DNA of 13,307 nt, from positions 1 to 13,307 of the forward strand of contig CAZTDD010000161.1 of the NCBI GenBank assembly GCA_964612675.1, written 5' to 3'. This DNA is from CAZTDD01 sp964612675. Lineage in GTDB: Bacteria; Hinthialibacterota; Hinthialibacteria; Hinthialibacterales; JAKPRU01. Below are positions 6,472-13,307 of this stretch, piece after piece. A program made the translations under genes and the position numbers. Within the stretch, counting starts at the first letter, position 1, and each line of letters starts with the position of its first letter. Below the pieces are notes generated by a model. It had not been told where the DNA came from, ran no database searches, and saw only the letters and a program-made list of their open reading frames with translations.

Positions 6472-9400
6472 TTATGGCGTCTCCGTTCGATTCAGGAAAG
6501 TCCGAATTCGGTTTGCTTCGCGCTCCAGGACGACAAGATCCGGCTTTTGGTCGTCGTTTAATTCGACCACAGACAGATCGATCGGGTCAATAACAGAGAC
6601 GATGCGCTCAAGCGGTAGAAACTCACCTTTCGTGTCCTGAACCGACGCGAGAATCTCATCATGTCCCGCCGGGCCCGCGGCACGTGTGACCAATAGAAGG
6701 TCCACCGCGCCGTCGCTGTTCAGGTCGGACGCGTCGATATCGCACAGGATGGATTCGACTTTCACTTTTTCGAGCAGGTCGAATGATCCGTATCCGTCCC
6801 CGTGATACACTCCGGCGAAATTGAAGAAATTGGCAACAACAATATCGGGATGATTATCCTTGTCCGCATTTGCGACAGTGAATTCTTCTGCCGACGCTCC
6901 CGGTTCGAGATCCATGGTTGGATCAATGAGGATGTTTTGAACGACTGTTCCCGAAGGTTCGACAAAGCAGGACCAAATCCGGGCGGGTAGATCAATGCTA
7001 ATCAGGATTTCGTCGCGGTCCCGAAGTCTTGCAACGTGGGCGGCAATCGGTTCACCATTCAATTCGCAGTCCACACGTTTGGTCTGCTGGAACAGCACAT
7101 TTGAAAAGACTGCAAGCAACCGATCTTCCCGGCTTATGACAGCCACATCCAGTAAATCGTCTCTGTCGAAATCACCGCTCAGGATACGCCAGGGAAACGG
7201 AACGCTCAGTTCCCGTAACTGACGCCACCCGCCGCTGCCGTCCCACTGGAAAAGAACGACCCGGTCTGCATATTTATCGGCAAGCGCTCCAATGCCCGGA
7301 GCAAGGAAGACGAGGTCGTCGCTGCCGCCGGCGAAAGTGGGAGCTGTAACGGACTCGAACAGGGGGCCATCCCGCAGGCGATAACAGGCAATGCCGGTTT
7401 CGTTATCTGCGGAGACCAAGATTCCCGGTTGACCGCCGTGCTCAAAACAACCGATATGCATTCCGTTGACGCCACTCCGCAACGGCAGCGTTTGGGCCTG
7501 CTCAAAACGGAGCGGCGGCATTGTGGGGGAGGGCGTCCAAGTCGCGTCCGGAGTGGGTGTAGTGTCCATAATCCCTGTCGGCGCGAGTGTCGGCGTTGGT
7601 GTCAAAGAGGGGGTCGCGGATGGTGTCTGAGTCGAACGCGGTGCCGGCAGCCAGTTGAGGCGATTCGAGCCTACGAATCTCGTGCATCTTTCAAGACTCT
7701 CTTCCGCTCGGATGAAGATTTGGTAAACAGCGAATTCGGAAATCGGCAGCTGATGGGATCGTGTGTCGCCATGAACGAAGTGCTCGAATTGAAACTCACT
7801 ATTCTTATAAAAGTGCACACGAAAGTGGGGAGGAGACATTTCACAGACCCAGCTGATATTCAGCAGTGATTTTCCGGCGTCAATGGATAGCAGAACTTCC
7901 TCCGGCGGGAAGAGCGATTTTGATAGTGCGGTCGGGGATGGTGTTTCCACGGGATCCTGTGGTAATAACCATCGGACCCGGTTCGACGCGACAAAATCGG
8001 TAGAACTTTTTGCATCCGTTTCAGCGCGGATGAAGATCTGATAGACGGCAAACTCGGAAATTGGCAATTGGTGGGATCGAGTGCTGCCATCGAGAATATG
8101 CTCGCATTGATACCCACCTTCTTTATACAGGTGTATACGAAAGGACGGAGGAGATTCCTCGCAGGTCCAATCCAATTCGAGCATCCATTTCTCGGAATCA
8201 ATAGAAAGGACGACGTTTCTTGGTGGGAAGAGAGGCCCCGGTGTCGGCGTCAGAGACGGTGTTGCTGTTGGGCTGAGCGTCGGTATCCAATTTATGCGAT
8301 TCGAACGGACAAACCGTGTACACCGCCGTAGGCTGTCTTCAGCTCGCACGAAAACTTGATAGAGACCGAATCCGGAATTATGGAATCGATAAGATCGTTT
8401 CTCGCCCCCCACCAAATACTCACATTGATATCCGTTGTCTTTGTAGAAGTGAATCCGGAAGCGCGAGGGAGAATGATCGCATGTCCATCGCACTGCGAGC
8501 ATTGGCTGTCCCTCATCGATTGAGAGAACGACCGCCTCCGGAGGCAGAAGCGGCCTGGGTGTCGGTGTTTGGGACGGGGTTGGAGTCGGGCTTGGAACCG
8601 GTCTCCAATTTGCTCGATTCGAGGCCACAAATCCTGTGATTTCATGGGAGTCGTTTTCCGCTCGTATGAAAGCCTGGTAAACGCCGAATTGAAAAACGGG
8701 CACTTCGTAGGATCGAGAAACACCGTCAATGAAACACTGACGTTGATAAATACTGTCTTTGTACAAATGGATACGGAACCGTGCGGGGGATTGTTCGCAG
8801 CTCCAATACATGGCAAGAACCGAGTTTTCTTTGTGGATTGAGATCAGAATCCAGTCCGGCGCAGTGAGCGGCAAGGGAGTCGGGGTGTAAGTCACAGTCG
8901 GTGTGAGCGTACGTGTTTGTGTTGGTGTGTTGGTTCGGGTTGGTGTTGGACTGTTGGTATAAGTCGCCGTTGAGGATGGAGTCTGTGTTGGTGTATGCGT
9001 CGCTGTCGGTGAATGTGTCGGACTATCGGTTGGAGTTGAACTGGGTGTCGCTGTCTTTGACGGGGTACATGTGGGGCTGTGCGTGTTGGTCGGCGTCGGA
9101 CTGGGAGTGAGAGTAGCAGTAGGGCTGGGGGTGAGTGTCGGTGTCGCTGTCTGATGCGGTATCGGGGTATCCTGAGGCGTTGTTGGAGTCGGCGAAGGCT
9201 GGGGGACCGGAGTCGGCGTTGGAGACGGCTTGGGTTGGGCTGTTGGGCTGGGGGTAAACGTAGCCGTTGGTACGGGGGTGTCGGTGGGGGTTGGCAGTGG
9301 CGTAGGGCTGGGTGTTGCCGTTGGAAACGGACTGGGCGTAAATGTCGGTGTCCAGGTTGGAGTACGCGGCGGCACCGGCGTCGGAGATGGAATAGGTGAC

Positions 9401-10059
9401 GGACTGAATGTCGGGGTCGGGCTTGGCGAAGGCGTGGGAATCGGTGTGAACGTCGCAGATGGCGTCCAGGTCGGTGTCGAAGAAGGCGTATCTGTCGGAG
9501 TGGATGTGGGAGTCGATGTCGGCGACGGTGTCAGGCTGGGAGTAGCTGTTGGGAGCGGGCTGGGTGTGAATGTCGGTGTCCAGGTTGAAGTACGCGGCGG
9601 CACCGGCGTCGGAGATGGAATAGGTGACGGACTGAATGTCGGGNNNNNNNNNNNNNNNNNNNNNNNNNNNNNNNNNNNNNNNNNNNNNNNNNNNNNNNNN
9701 NNNNNNNNNNNNNNNNNNNNNNNNNNNNNNNNNNNNNNNNNNNTATCTGTCGGAGTGGATGTGGGAGTCGATGTCGGCGACGGTGTCAGGCTGGGAGTGG
9801 CTGTTGGGAGCGGACTGGGGGTGAATGTCGGTGTCCAGGTCGAAGTCGGCGTTGCAGTGGGTTGAAGTGTGGGAGTCGGTGTTGGTGTATTGGTTGGCGT
9901 TTCGAGAACGGGACTTGCAGTATCCGTCGGCGTGGGAGTGCGCGATACAATAGGCGGTATCGGGGTATTTGGGTAAGCCCCGTCACTGCCCACTGCAAAC
10001 AGAAGCAACCAAACACCAACAAAGACACCCTCTTGTTTTGCCCTCGGCACGTAAACCAA
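6472..10059 (-). CDS. Secreted modular protein: Thr/Pro-rich stalk, four 106-residue modules, FG-GAP/VCBS propeller
   Basis: The frame encodes at least 1195 residues and spans a 100-N gap, so its true length is unknown. Residues 1-28 are a signal peptide (VFVGVWLLLFAVGSDGA). Residues about 33-395 are almost entirely Thr, Pro and Ser (TPTPT-type), a likely extended or glycosylated stalk, with a 76-residue tandem unit. Residues about 398-821 hold four related modules. Their shared pattern runs PP..V.LSID, then W.CE.SP..FRIH.YK, then YQ.FIRAE, then FV.SNR..W, each followed by a short Pro/Thr linker. They look all-beta and fibronectin-III-like, but I do not recognise the family. Residues about 845-1195 form an FG-GAP/VCBS-type beta-propeller with Ca-binding-like motifs (DFDRDDLLD, NADKDNHPD, DLNSDGAVD, ELNDDQKPD). 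Such proteins are usually displayed on or released from the cell. The start is TTG, supported by GGAGG 6 nt upstream and a promoter at 10114-10141. A surface adhesion or binding role is inference. Confidence 0.85.
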   Translation of the reverse strand: MVYVPRAKQEGVFVGVWLLLFAVGSDGAYPNTPIPPIVSRTPTPTDTASPVLETPTNTPTPTPTLQPTATPTSTWTPTFTPSPLPTATPSLTPSPTSTPTSTPTDXXXXXXXXXXXXXXXXXXXXXXXXXXXXXXXXXXPTFSPSPIPSPTPVPPRTSTWTPTFTPSPLPTATPSLTPSPTSTPTSTPTDTPSSTPTWTPSATFTPIPTPSPSPTPTFSPSPIPSPTPVPPRTPTWTPTFTPSPFPTATPSPTPLPTPTDTPVPTATFTPSPTAQPKPSPTPTPVPQPSPTPTTPQDTPIPHQTATPTLTPSPTATLTPSPTPTNTHSPTCTPSKTATPSSTPTDSPTHSPTATHTPTQTPSSTATYTNSPTPTRTNTPTQTRTLTPTVTYTPTPLPLTAPDWILISIHKENSVLAMYWSCEQSPARFRIHLYKDSIYQRQCFIDGVSRSYEVPVFQFGVYQAFIRAENDSHEITGFVASNRANWRPVPSPTPTPSQTPTPRPLLPPEAVVLSIDEGQPMLAVRWTCDHSPSRFRIHFYKDNGYQCEYLVGGEKRSYRFHNSGFGLYQVFVRAEDSLRRCTRFVRSNRINWIPTLSPTATPSLTPTPGPLFPPRNVVLSIDSEKWMLELDWTCEESPPSFRIHLYKEGGYQCEHILDGSTRSHQLPISEFAVYQIFIRAETDAKSSTDFVASNRVRWLLPQDPVETPSPTALSKSLFPPEEVLLSIDAGKSLLNISWVCEMSPPHFRVHFYKNSEFQFEHFVHGDTRSHQLPISEFAVYQIFIRAEESLERCTRFVGSNRLNWLPAPRSTQTPSATPSLTPTPTLAPTGIMDTTPTPDATWTPSPTMPPLRFEQAQTLPLRSGVNGMHIGCFEHGGQPGILVSADNETGIACYRLRDGPLFESVTAPTFAGGSDDLVFLAPGIGALADKYADRVVLFQWDGSGGWRQLRELSVPFPWRILSGDFDRDDLLDVAVISREDRLLAVFSNVLFQQTKRVDCELNGEPIAAHVARLRDRDEILISIDLPARIWSCFVEPSGTVVQNILIDPTMDLEPGASAEEFTVANADKDNHPDIVVANFFNFAGVYHGDGYGSFDLLEKVKVESILCDIDASDLNSDGAVDLLLVTRAAGPAGHDEILASVQDTKGEFLPLERIVSVIDPIDLSVVELNDDQKPDLVVLEREANRIRTFLNRTETP
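9300..9843 (-). repeat. 228-bp tandem repeat in the Thr/Pro-rich coding region
   Basis: Sequence at about 9301-9415 recurs at 9529-9643 with an offset of exactly 228 bp (76 codons), for example AGTACGCGG at 9361 and 9589. Sequence at 9489-9588 recurs just after the N gap at 9744-9843 with only a few changes. The unit encodes PTPTF/PSPSP-type residues and stays in frame. At least two and a half copies are visible; the real number may be higher because the assembler stopped here. Confidence 0.85.
9644..9743. other. Assembly gap (100 N)
   Basis: The run of exactly 100 Ns is a conventional placeholder rather than a measured distance. By alignment to the previous repeat copy (9416-9488), the minimum missing sequence would be 73 bp, which keeps the reading frame and the 228-bp period. 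Whole extra copies may also be missing. Confidence 0.95.
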
Positions 10060-10065
10060 GGCCCG

Positions 10066-10070
10066 CCTCC
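10066..10070 (-). promoter_or_regulatory. Ribosome binding site fixing a TTG start
   Basis: On the minus strand GGAGG lies 6 nt upstream of the TTG at 10059-10057. The alternative GTG three codons later would have a spacing of about 15 nt, so TTG is the better start for the secreted modular protein. Confidence 0.75.
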
Positions 10071-10113
10071 GCTATTAATAGTGTAGAACAGCAAGACATA
10101 AAAACAAAGTCGT

Positions 10114-10141
10114 ATTATTCATAAAAGTGAGACCGAGTCAA
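10114..10141 (-). promoter_or_regulatory. Sigma70-type promoter of the secreted modular protein gene
   Basis: On the minus strand TTGACT (10141-10136, 5/6 of consensus) is followed after 16 bp by AATAAT (10119-10114, 5/6). Transcription would start near 10107, giving a leader of about 48 nt before the TTG start with its own GGAGG. This is the best promoter match noticed in the window. Confidence 0.6.
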
Positions 10142-10148
10142 CAGGCCC

Positions 10149-10203
10149 GTCCCATGGTCCCATGGCTCCCGTCCCATGCCATGAGCAGTCCCATGCCATG
10201 AGC
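10149..10203. promoter_or_regulatory. Cluster of GTCCCATG repeats in the divergent control region
   Basis: GTCCCATG occurs at 10149, 10157, 10171 and 10188. The last two copies belong to a 16-bp direct repeat, GTCCCATGCCATGAGC, at 10171-10186 and 10188-10203. CCATGG palindromes are embedded. The cluster begins 8 bp beyond the -35 of the minus-strand promoter and lies 110-165 bp ahead of the SLBB gene, so a regulator bound here could act on either gene. I found no confident promoter for the SLBB gene: TTTACA (10204) and TATTAT (10230) are 20 bp apart, too far for a normal pair. Confidence 0.4.
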
Positions 10204-10313
10204 TTTACAAAAGAGCGAAATAGATCCATTATTATGGTTTCGATGCTCGGTTTGGATCATCCCCAAGTTTCAAAAGACCGATTTACGGTATGCCTAGATG
10301 AGGGGATATCAAT

Positions 10314-12908
10314 ATGAAGGTTTGCAGTAACTGTAGTCGCTTCTTAGAATTTTTTGTGACAATTGCCCTCCTGTTATCTTGTCAACTCGTGTTCGCGCAA
10401 AAGCAGGAAGAAGAGCAGCGACAAGAACAGAAACAAGAAATCGTTTCACCGGTCATAATAGAAGCAACGAGTCCTATACTTCACCTGAATCCAGAAGAGA
10501 GAATCATCCAGGAGAACATCAATCGTCGGATGGAGTCTCTCAAAATCGACGAGCAGGTGGATGTTTTTGGGGCTTCCTATTTCGAGATCCGCAACATTAC
10601 AGACACTCAGAGGTTGAGTCGCACCGGTTTTATAACCCCCGATTATCGACTGGGACCCGGTGACGAACTGAGTATCTACATTACGGGAATTCAAGATAAG
10701 ACCATGCAATTAAAGGTCTCGAACCACGGTACGGTGTCAATACCTGAGTTCGGGCCTGTTTTTGTTTGGGGAAAGACACTGCTCGAGGTGTCCTCTACCC
10801 TCGATGAGACCATTCAATCTTTGTACCGGAACGTCGACGTCGAGGTGGACATTTTGAAACCGCGGATAATCGAGGCGTATATCACCGGAGAGGTCGGTCG
10901 CCCTGGAGCCTACCAATTGACGGCGCTGTCCACCCTTATGGATCTCTTATACATGTGTGGAGGCCCCACAAAGCAAGGGTCTTTCCGTCAGGTACATGTC
11001 ACGCGAAGCATGGCACGAACCCCGGATATGATGGAGGATGGAGATGCAACTGGCTCGACAGTCGAAAGAATCGTAGTCGATTTGTACGACATTCTTGTGG
11101 AGGGAGCTGAACAAAGCAATCCACCCCTCAAGCCGGGTGACCGGATTGTTGTGCCGCCTGTCGGTCCTACGGTGGAAGTGAAAGGTGACGTGAGGCGACC
11201 CCGGCAATATGAGTTCGTTGGCGACCTGACCATGGAGAAACTGATCGAATTGGCCGGCGGACCTCTCCCGGGTGCAAACATCTCCCAAATCAAGATTCGG
11301 CGAAAGACAGATCTCGGTTTTACCGATTTGATCGAGGTGGACTATACTCGCAAGGAAGGTAAGTCATTCTCAATTGCGGATGGTGACGAGGTGTTGGTAT
11401 ATCCCAGCATCAGGGTTCTTCAAGGATTCGTTTGCATTTCAGGGAATGTTTGGCACCCCGGACAATATACGTTGCATGATGGCCTGAAATTGAGTGAACT
11501 GATTGAGAAGGCGGGAGGATGCCTGCCGGGGACGTATCGCGAACGGGTCGATATCTTGAGATTCATCTCCACTGATAATCGAGAATTGATCCGAGTTCCG
11601 TTGGCAGAGAGTTTTCTTCCGAAGGCGGAGGACGATCTTCCACTTGAACAGTGGGACGTTGTGAGAGTCTACGCAGAGACAGACGTAGAACCTTTGCCGA
11701 TCGCCACCGTGGAAGGTGAGATTACCAATCCCGGTTTGTATCCGATTCGAGAGAATATGCGAATTCAGGACTTGATTGTAGCCGCGGGCGGGTTGACCTA
11801 TCGGGCGAACACCCGGCGTGCCGAACTTCTACGAATTGCGGAGGATGAGCAGACAGTAAAGTTGGAGGTCGACCTGTCCGAAATCCGGTCCAATCCGAAT
11901 TCCCCTGATAACCTACCGGTCCAGGCTGATGACAAATTGATTATCTTACAACGCGAGGACATGTATTCGTTGAATGAGGTAACGATTGAGGGAGAAGTCA
12001 ATCAACCGGGGAAGTTTAAGATCGCTCAGGGGGAAACGCTCTCCAACTTGATCTTGAAGGCGGGCGGACTCACCAACGATGCATATTTGCTGAAGGCCGA
12101 GCTGACACGGTATCAAGATGGGGGAGGCGCAAAGGTTATCCCCATCAAGCTCAGAGACGTTTTAGAGGAAGTCTCGGCCGAATCGCGGATCGTTCTTCAA
12201 GATTTCGACCGTATTCGGATCTATAAGGATCCAGCCGGCATGCAAACCATAGTGGTAAACGCTACCGGTGAAGTAGAGGTTCCCGGCATGTATACCCTAT
12301 TGAAGGGGGCTCGACTAAGCGAGGCGCTGGAGCGAGCGGGAGGGATTCGACCGGAGGGTTACAAATATGGACTGGTTCTGGTTCGAGAGTCTCTTCGCCA
12401 GACAGAGGATGCGCTGGTGGAGGAATTGCAGCAAGCCCAGGAGAGAGAACTCCTTCGTTTGCAGTCGGCTCTGGTCGAGAGTGCGGTTACCAGTGATGAG
12501 AAACAGCTTCAACTGCGTGCCGTGGAAATGCGAAAGCGGATCATCACTTTATTGGGGGAGCGGCGGATTGAAGGACGGTTCATTTTCGATCCGGATCAGG
12601 ACGACCCTGCCTTAGAAGACGCGGATACCATCACGGTTCCCACGATGCCTTGGTCGGTAATGATCATCGGAGCGGTATATGGTTCCGGATCGATCATTTA
12701 CAAAGAAGGGGCTTCAGCGGAGGATTACCTCCAAAAGGTCGGTGGAATGACCCCATACGCGGATCAGGAACAGGTTTATGTAATCAAACCGAACGGCGAG
12801 ATTAAACGAGGGAAGGATCAGCTCGATCCTATTATGCCCGGAGACATCATTGTTGTTCCACCAAAACTGGAAGTCGGTGTGCTCGCAGAGGTCGGGAAAA
12901 ACAACTGA
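10314..12908 (+). CDS. Polysaccharide export protein with seven SLBB repeats (Wza-like, large form)
   Basis: This 864-residue protein is probably the outer-membrane/periplasmic channel component that exports an exopolysaccharide or capsule. The N terminus is a signal sequence. LLSC (C23) fits a lipobox, as in lipoprotein Wza, but cleavage after VFA28 is also possible. A Gln/Glu-rich stretch follows. The polysaccharide-export domain (about 100-185) contains YRLGPGDELSIYITG. Seven SLBB units then begin near residues 190, 287, 373, 464, 556, 648 and 782, each with a phrase like V.GEV..PG.Y followed by L..AGG. A charged helical insert (about 693-760) separates units six and seven. Classic Wza is about 380 residues with fewer SLBB units, so this is the large multi-SLBB form. 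The ATG has AGGGG about 8 nt upstream. No glycosyltransferase, Wzc kinase or flippase is seen in the window; downstream genes may lie beyond it. Confidence 0.9.
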   Translation: MKVCSNCSRFLEFFVTIALLLSCQLVFAQKQEEEQRQEQKQEIVSPVIIEATSPILHLNPEERIIQENINRRMESLKIDEQVDVFGASYFEIRNITDTQRLSRTGFITPDYRLGPGDELSIYITGIQDKTMQLKVSNHGTVSIPEFGPVFVWGKTLLEVSSTLDETIQSLYRNVDVEVDILKPRIIEAYITGEVGRPGAYQLTALSTLMDLLYMCGGPTKQGSFRQVHVTRSMARTPDMMEDGDATGSTVERIVVDLYDILVEGAEQSNPPLKPGDRIVVPPVGPTVEVKGDVRRPRQYEFVGDLTMEKLIELAGGPLPGANISQIKIRRKTDLGFTDLIEVDYTRKEGKSFSIADGDEVLVYPSIRVLQGFVCISGNVWHPGQYTLHDGLKLSELIEKAGGCLPGTYRERVDILRFISTDNRELIRVPLAESFLPKAEDDLPLEQWDVVRVYAETDVEPLPIATVEGEITNPGLYPIRENMRIQDLIVAAGGLTYRANTRRAELLRIAEDEQTVKLEVDLSEIRSNPNSPDNLPVQADDKLIILQREDMYSLNEVTIEGEVNQPGKFKIAQGETLSNLILKAGGLTNDAYLLKAELTRYQDGGGAKVIPIKLRDVLEEVSAESRIVLQDFDRIRIYKDPAGMQTIVVNATGEVEVPGMYTLLKGARLSEALERAGGIRPEGYKYGLVLVRESLRQTEDALVEELQQAQERELLRLQSALVESAVTSDEKQLQLRAVEMRKRIITLLGERRIEGRFIFDPDQDDPALEDADTITVPTMPWSVMIIGAVYGSGSIIYKEGASAEDYLQKVGGMTPYADQEQVYVIKPNGEIKRGKDQLDPIMPGDIIVVPPKLEVGVLAEVGKNN

Positions 12909-13307
12909 GCGAGTGACCTGTCCTGTGCCGTCGTACGCGCCGGGATGAAGCTGGATTCGGCAGTTGAAGGTAGTGTTGCGCCTGCAAGCTGTTCATGACT
13001 CAAGAATAGGGACCATGTCTCGCTGTCATCCAATTGGTGATCCTAAATCCGGCAGTTGAGGCAGGCATTGATCGCATAAGCCCGTCAAGTTTTTCGGCAT
13101 GTGTCTTTCGTTGATTTCACCCAGCGGATGATCGGTTCTCGAGCCTGCGCTGCCCTCAGCTTGTCCAACGCTCGAAAGGTTGATCACCAAGGCTCGGGCG
13201 GCCGCGGAAACCTCGGCTCAACGGCTGGGGAGTAAATAGTTGTGGGAAGTTGACCTGAGTTTTCTAAGGCGCGTATTTAGTTCAATCTAACATACAGAAT
13301 CGACAGA
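12909..13307. other. Non-coding tail with an imperfect direct repeat
   Basis: No convincing gene follows the SLBB stop in either strand. An imperfect direct repeat built on CGGCAGTTGA is present at 12955-12973 (ATTCGGCAGTTGAAGGTAG) and 13047-13064 (ATCCGGCAGTTGAGGCAG), about 92 bp apart. It may mark the edge of a degraded mobile element, but no transposase fragment could be recognised by translating this stretch. No terminator hairpin with a T-run is seen after the SLBB gene. Confidence 0.4.

Noticed and set aside
9300..9843. Regular repeats as a CRISPR array
   Set aside because: The repeats are contiguous and coding with no unique spacers between them, and no cas genes are present.
9230..9865. 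Plus-strand open frame encoding a Gly/Val repeat protein
   Set aside because: It is the exact antisense of the Thr/Pro-rich coding repeat; GTCGG-type codons on one strand give VGVG on the other. The minus frame has a signal peptide, promoter, ribosome site and folded domains.
13065..13235. Possible transposase remnant on the minus strand
   Set aside because: Translation in the open frames gave short peptides bounded by stops with no recognisable transposase motif.

Overview
The window looks like a chromosomal scaffold piece from a Gram-negative (diderm) bacterium, probably an uncultured or metagenome-assembled lineage. The evidence is an outer-membrane beta-barrel protein ending in Phe, a Wza-like SLBB polysaccharide export protein, a very long Thr/Pro-rich secreted protein, moderate GC content, and a run of exactly 100 Ns (a scaffolding gap) inside a tandem repeat. 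I cannot name the phylum from sequence alone. No tRNA, rRNA, CRISPR array or intact transposase was seen.

Layout. 1-472: no gene; a nested palindromic repeat at 61-164. 473-1678 (-): outer-membrane barrel protein resembling the MetA-pathway/transporter-like family. 1679-2076: repeat-rich gap holding a hairpin repeat next to the barrel gene start, three 16-bp tandem copies, a 21-bp direct repeat resembling insertion-sequence ends, and several palindromes upstream of the next gene. 2077-3375 and 3411-5402 (+): a two-gene signalling unit, a GAF-PP2C (SpoIIE-type) phosphatase followed by a pseudo-receiver/GAF/HD-GYP protein. 5413-6057 (-): a small protein consisting mainly of the C-terminal [4Fe-4S] domain of IspG, with no catalytic TIM barrel. 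6058-6471: a hairpin and a 207-bp MITE-like element. 6472-10059 (-): a secreted modular protein with a Thr/Pro-rich stalk, four modules of exactly 106 residues each, and a C-terminal FG-GAP/VCBS propeller. 10060-10313: divergent control region with one good sigma70-type promoter for the secreted protein and a cluster of GTCCCATG repeats. 10314-12908 (+): SLBB export protein. 12909-13307: no gene seen.

How it fits together. Much of the window concerns the cell envelope and signalling: two or three surface or secreted proteins, an exopolysaccharide exporter, and a phosphatase/c-di-GMP phosphodiesterase pair of the kind that often controls surface lifestyle. That functional link is inference from proximity only. 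The least expected item is the stand-alone IspG-type iron-sulfur domain, which keeps all four predicted cluster ligands at IspG spacing but lacks the substrate-binding barrel.
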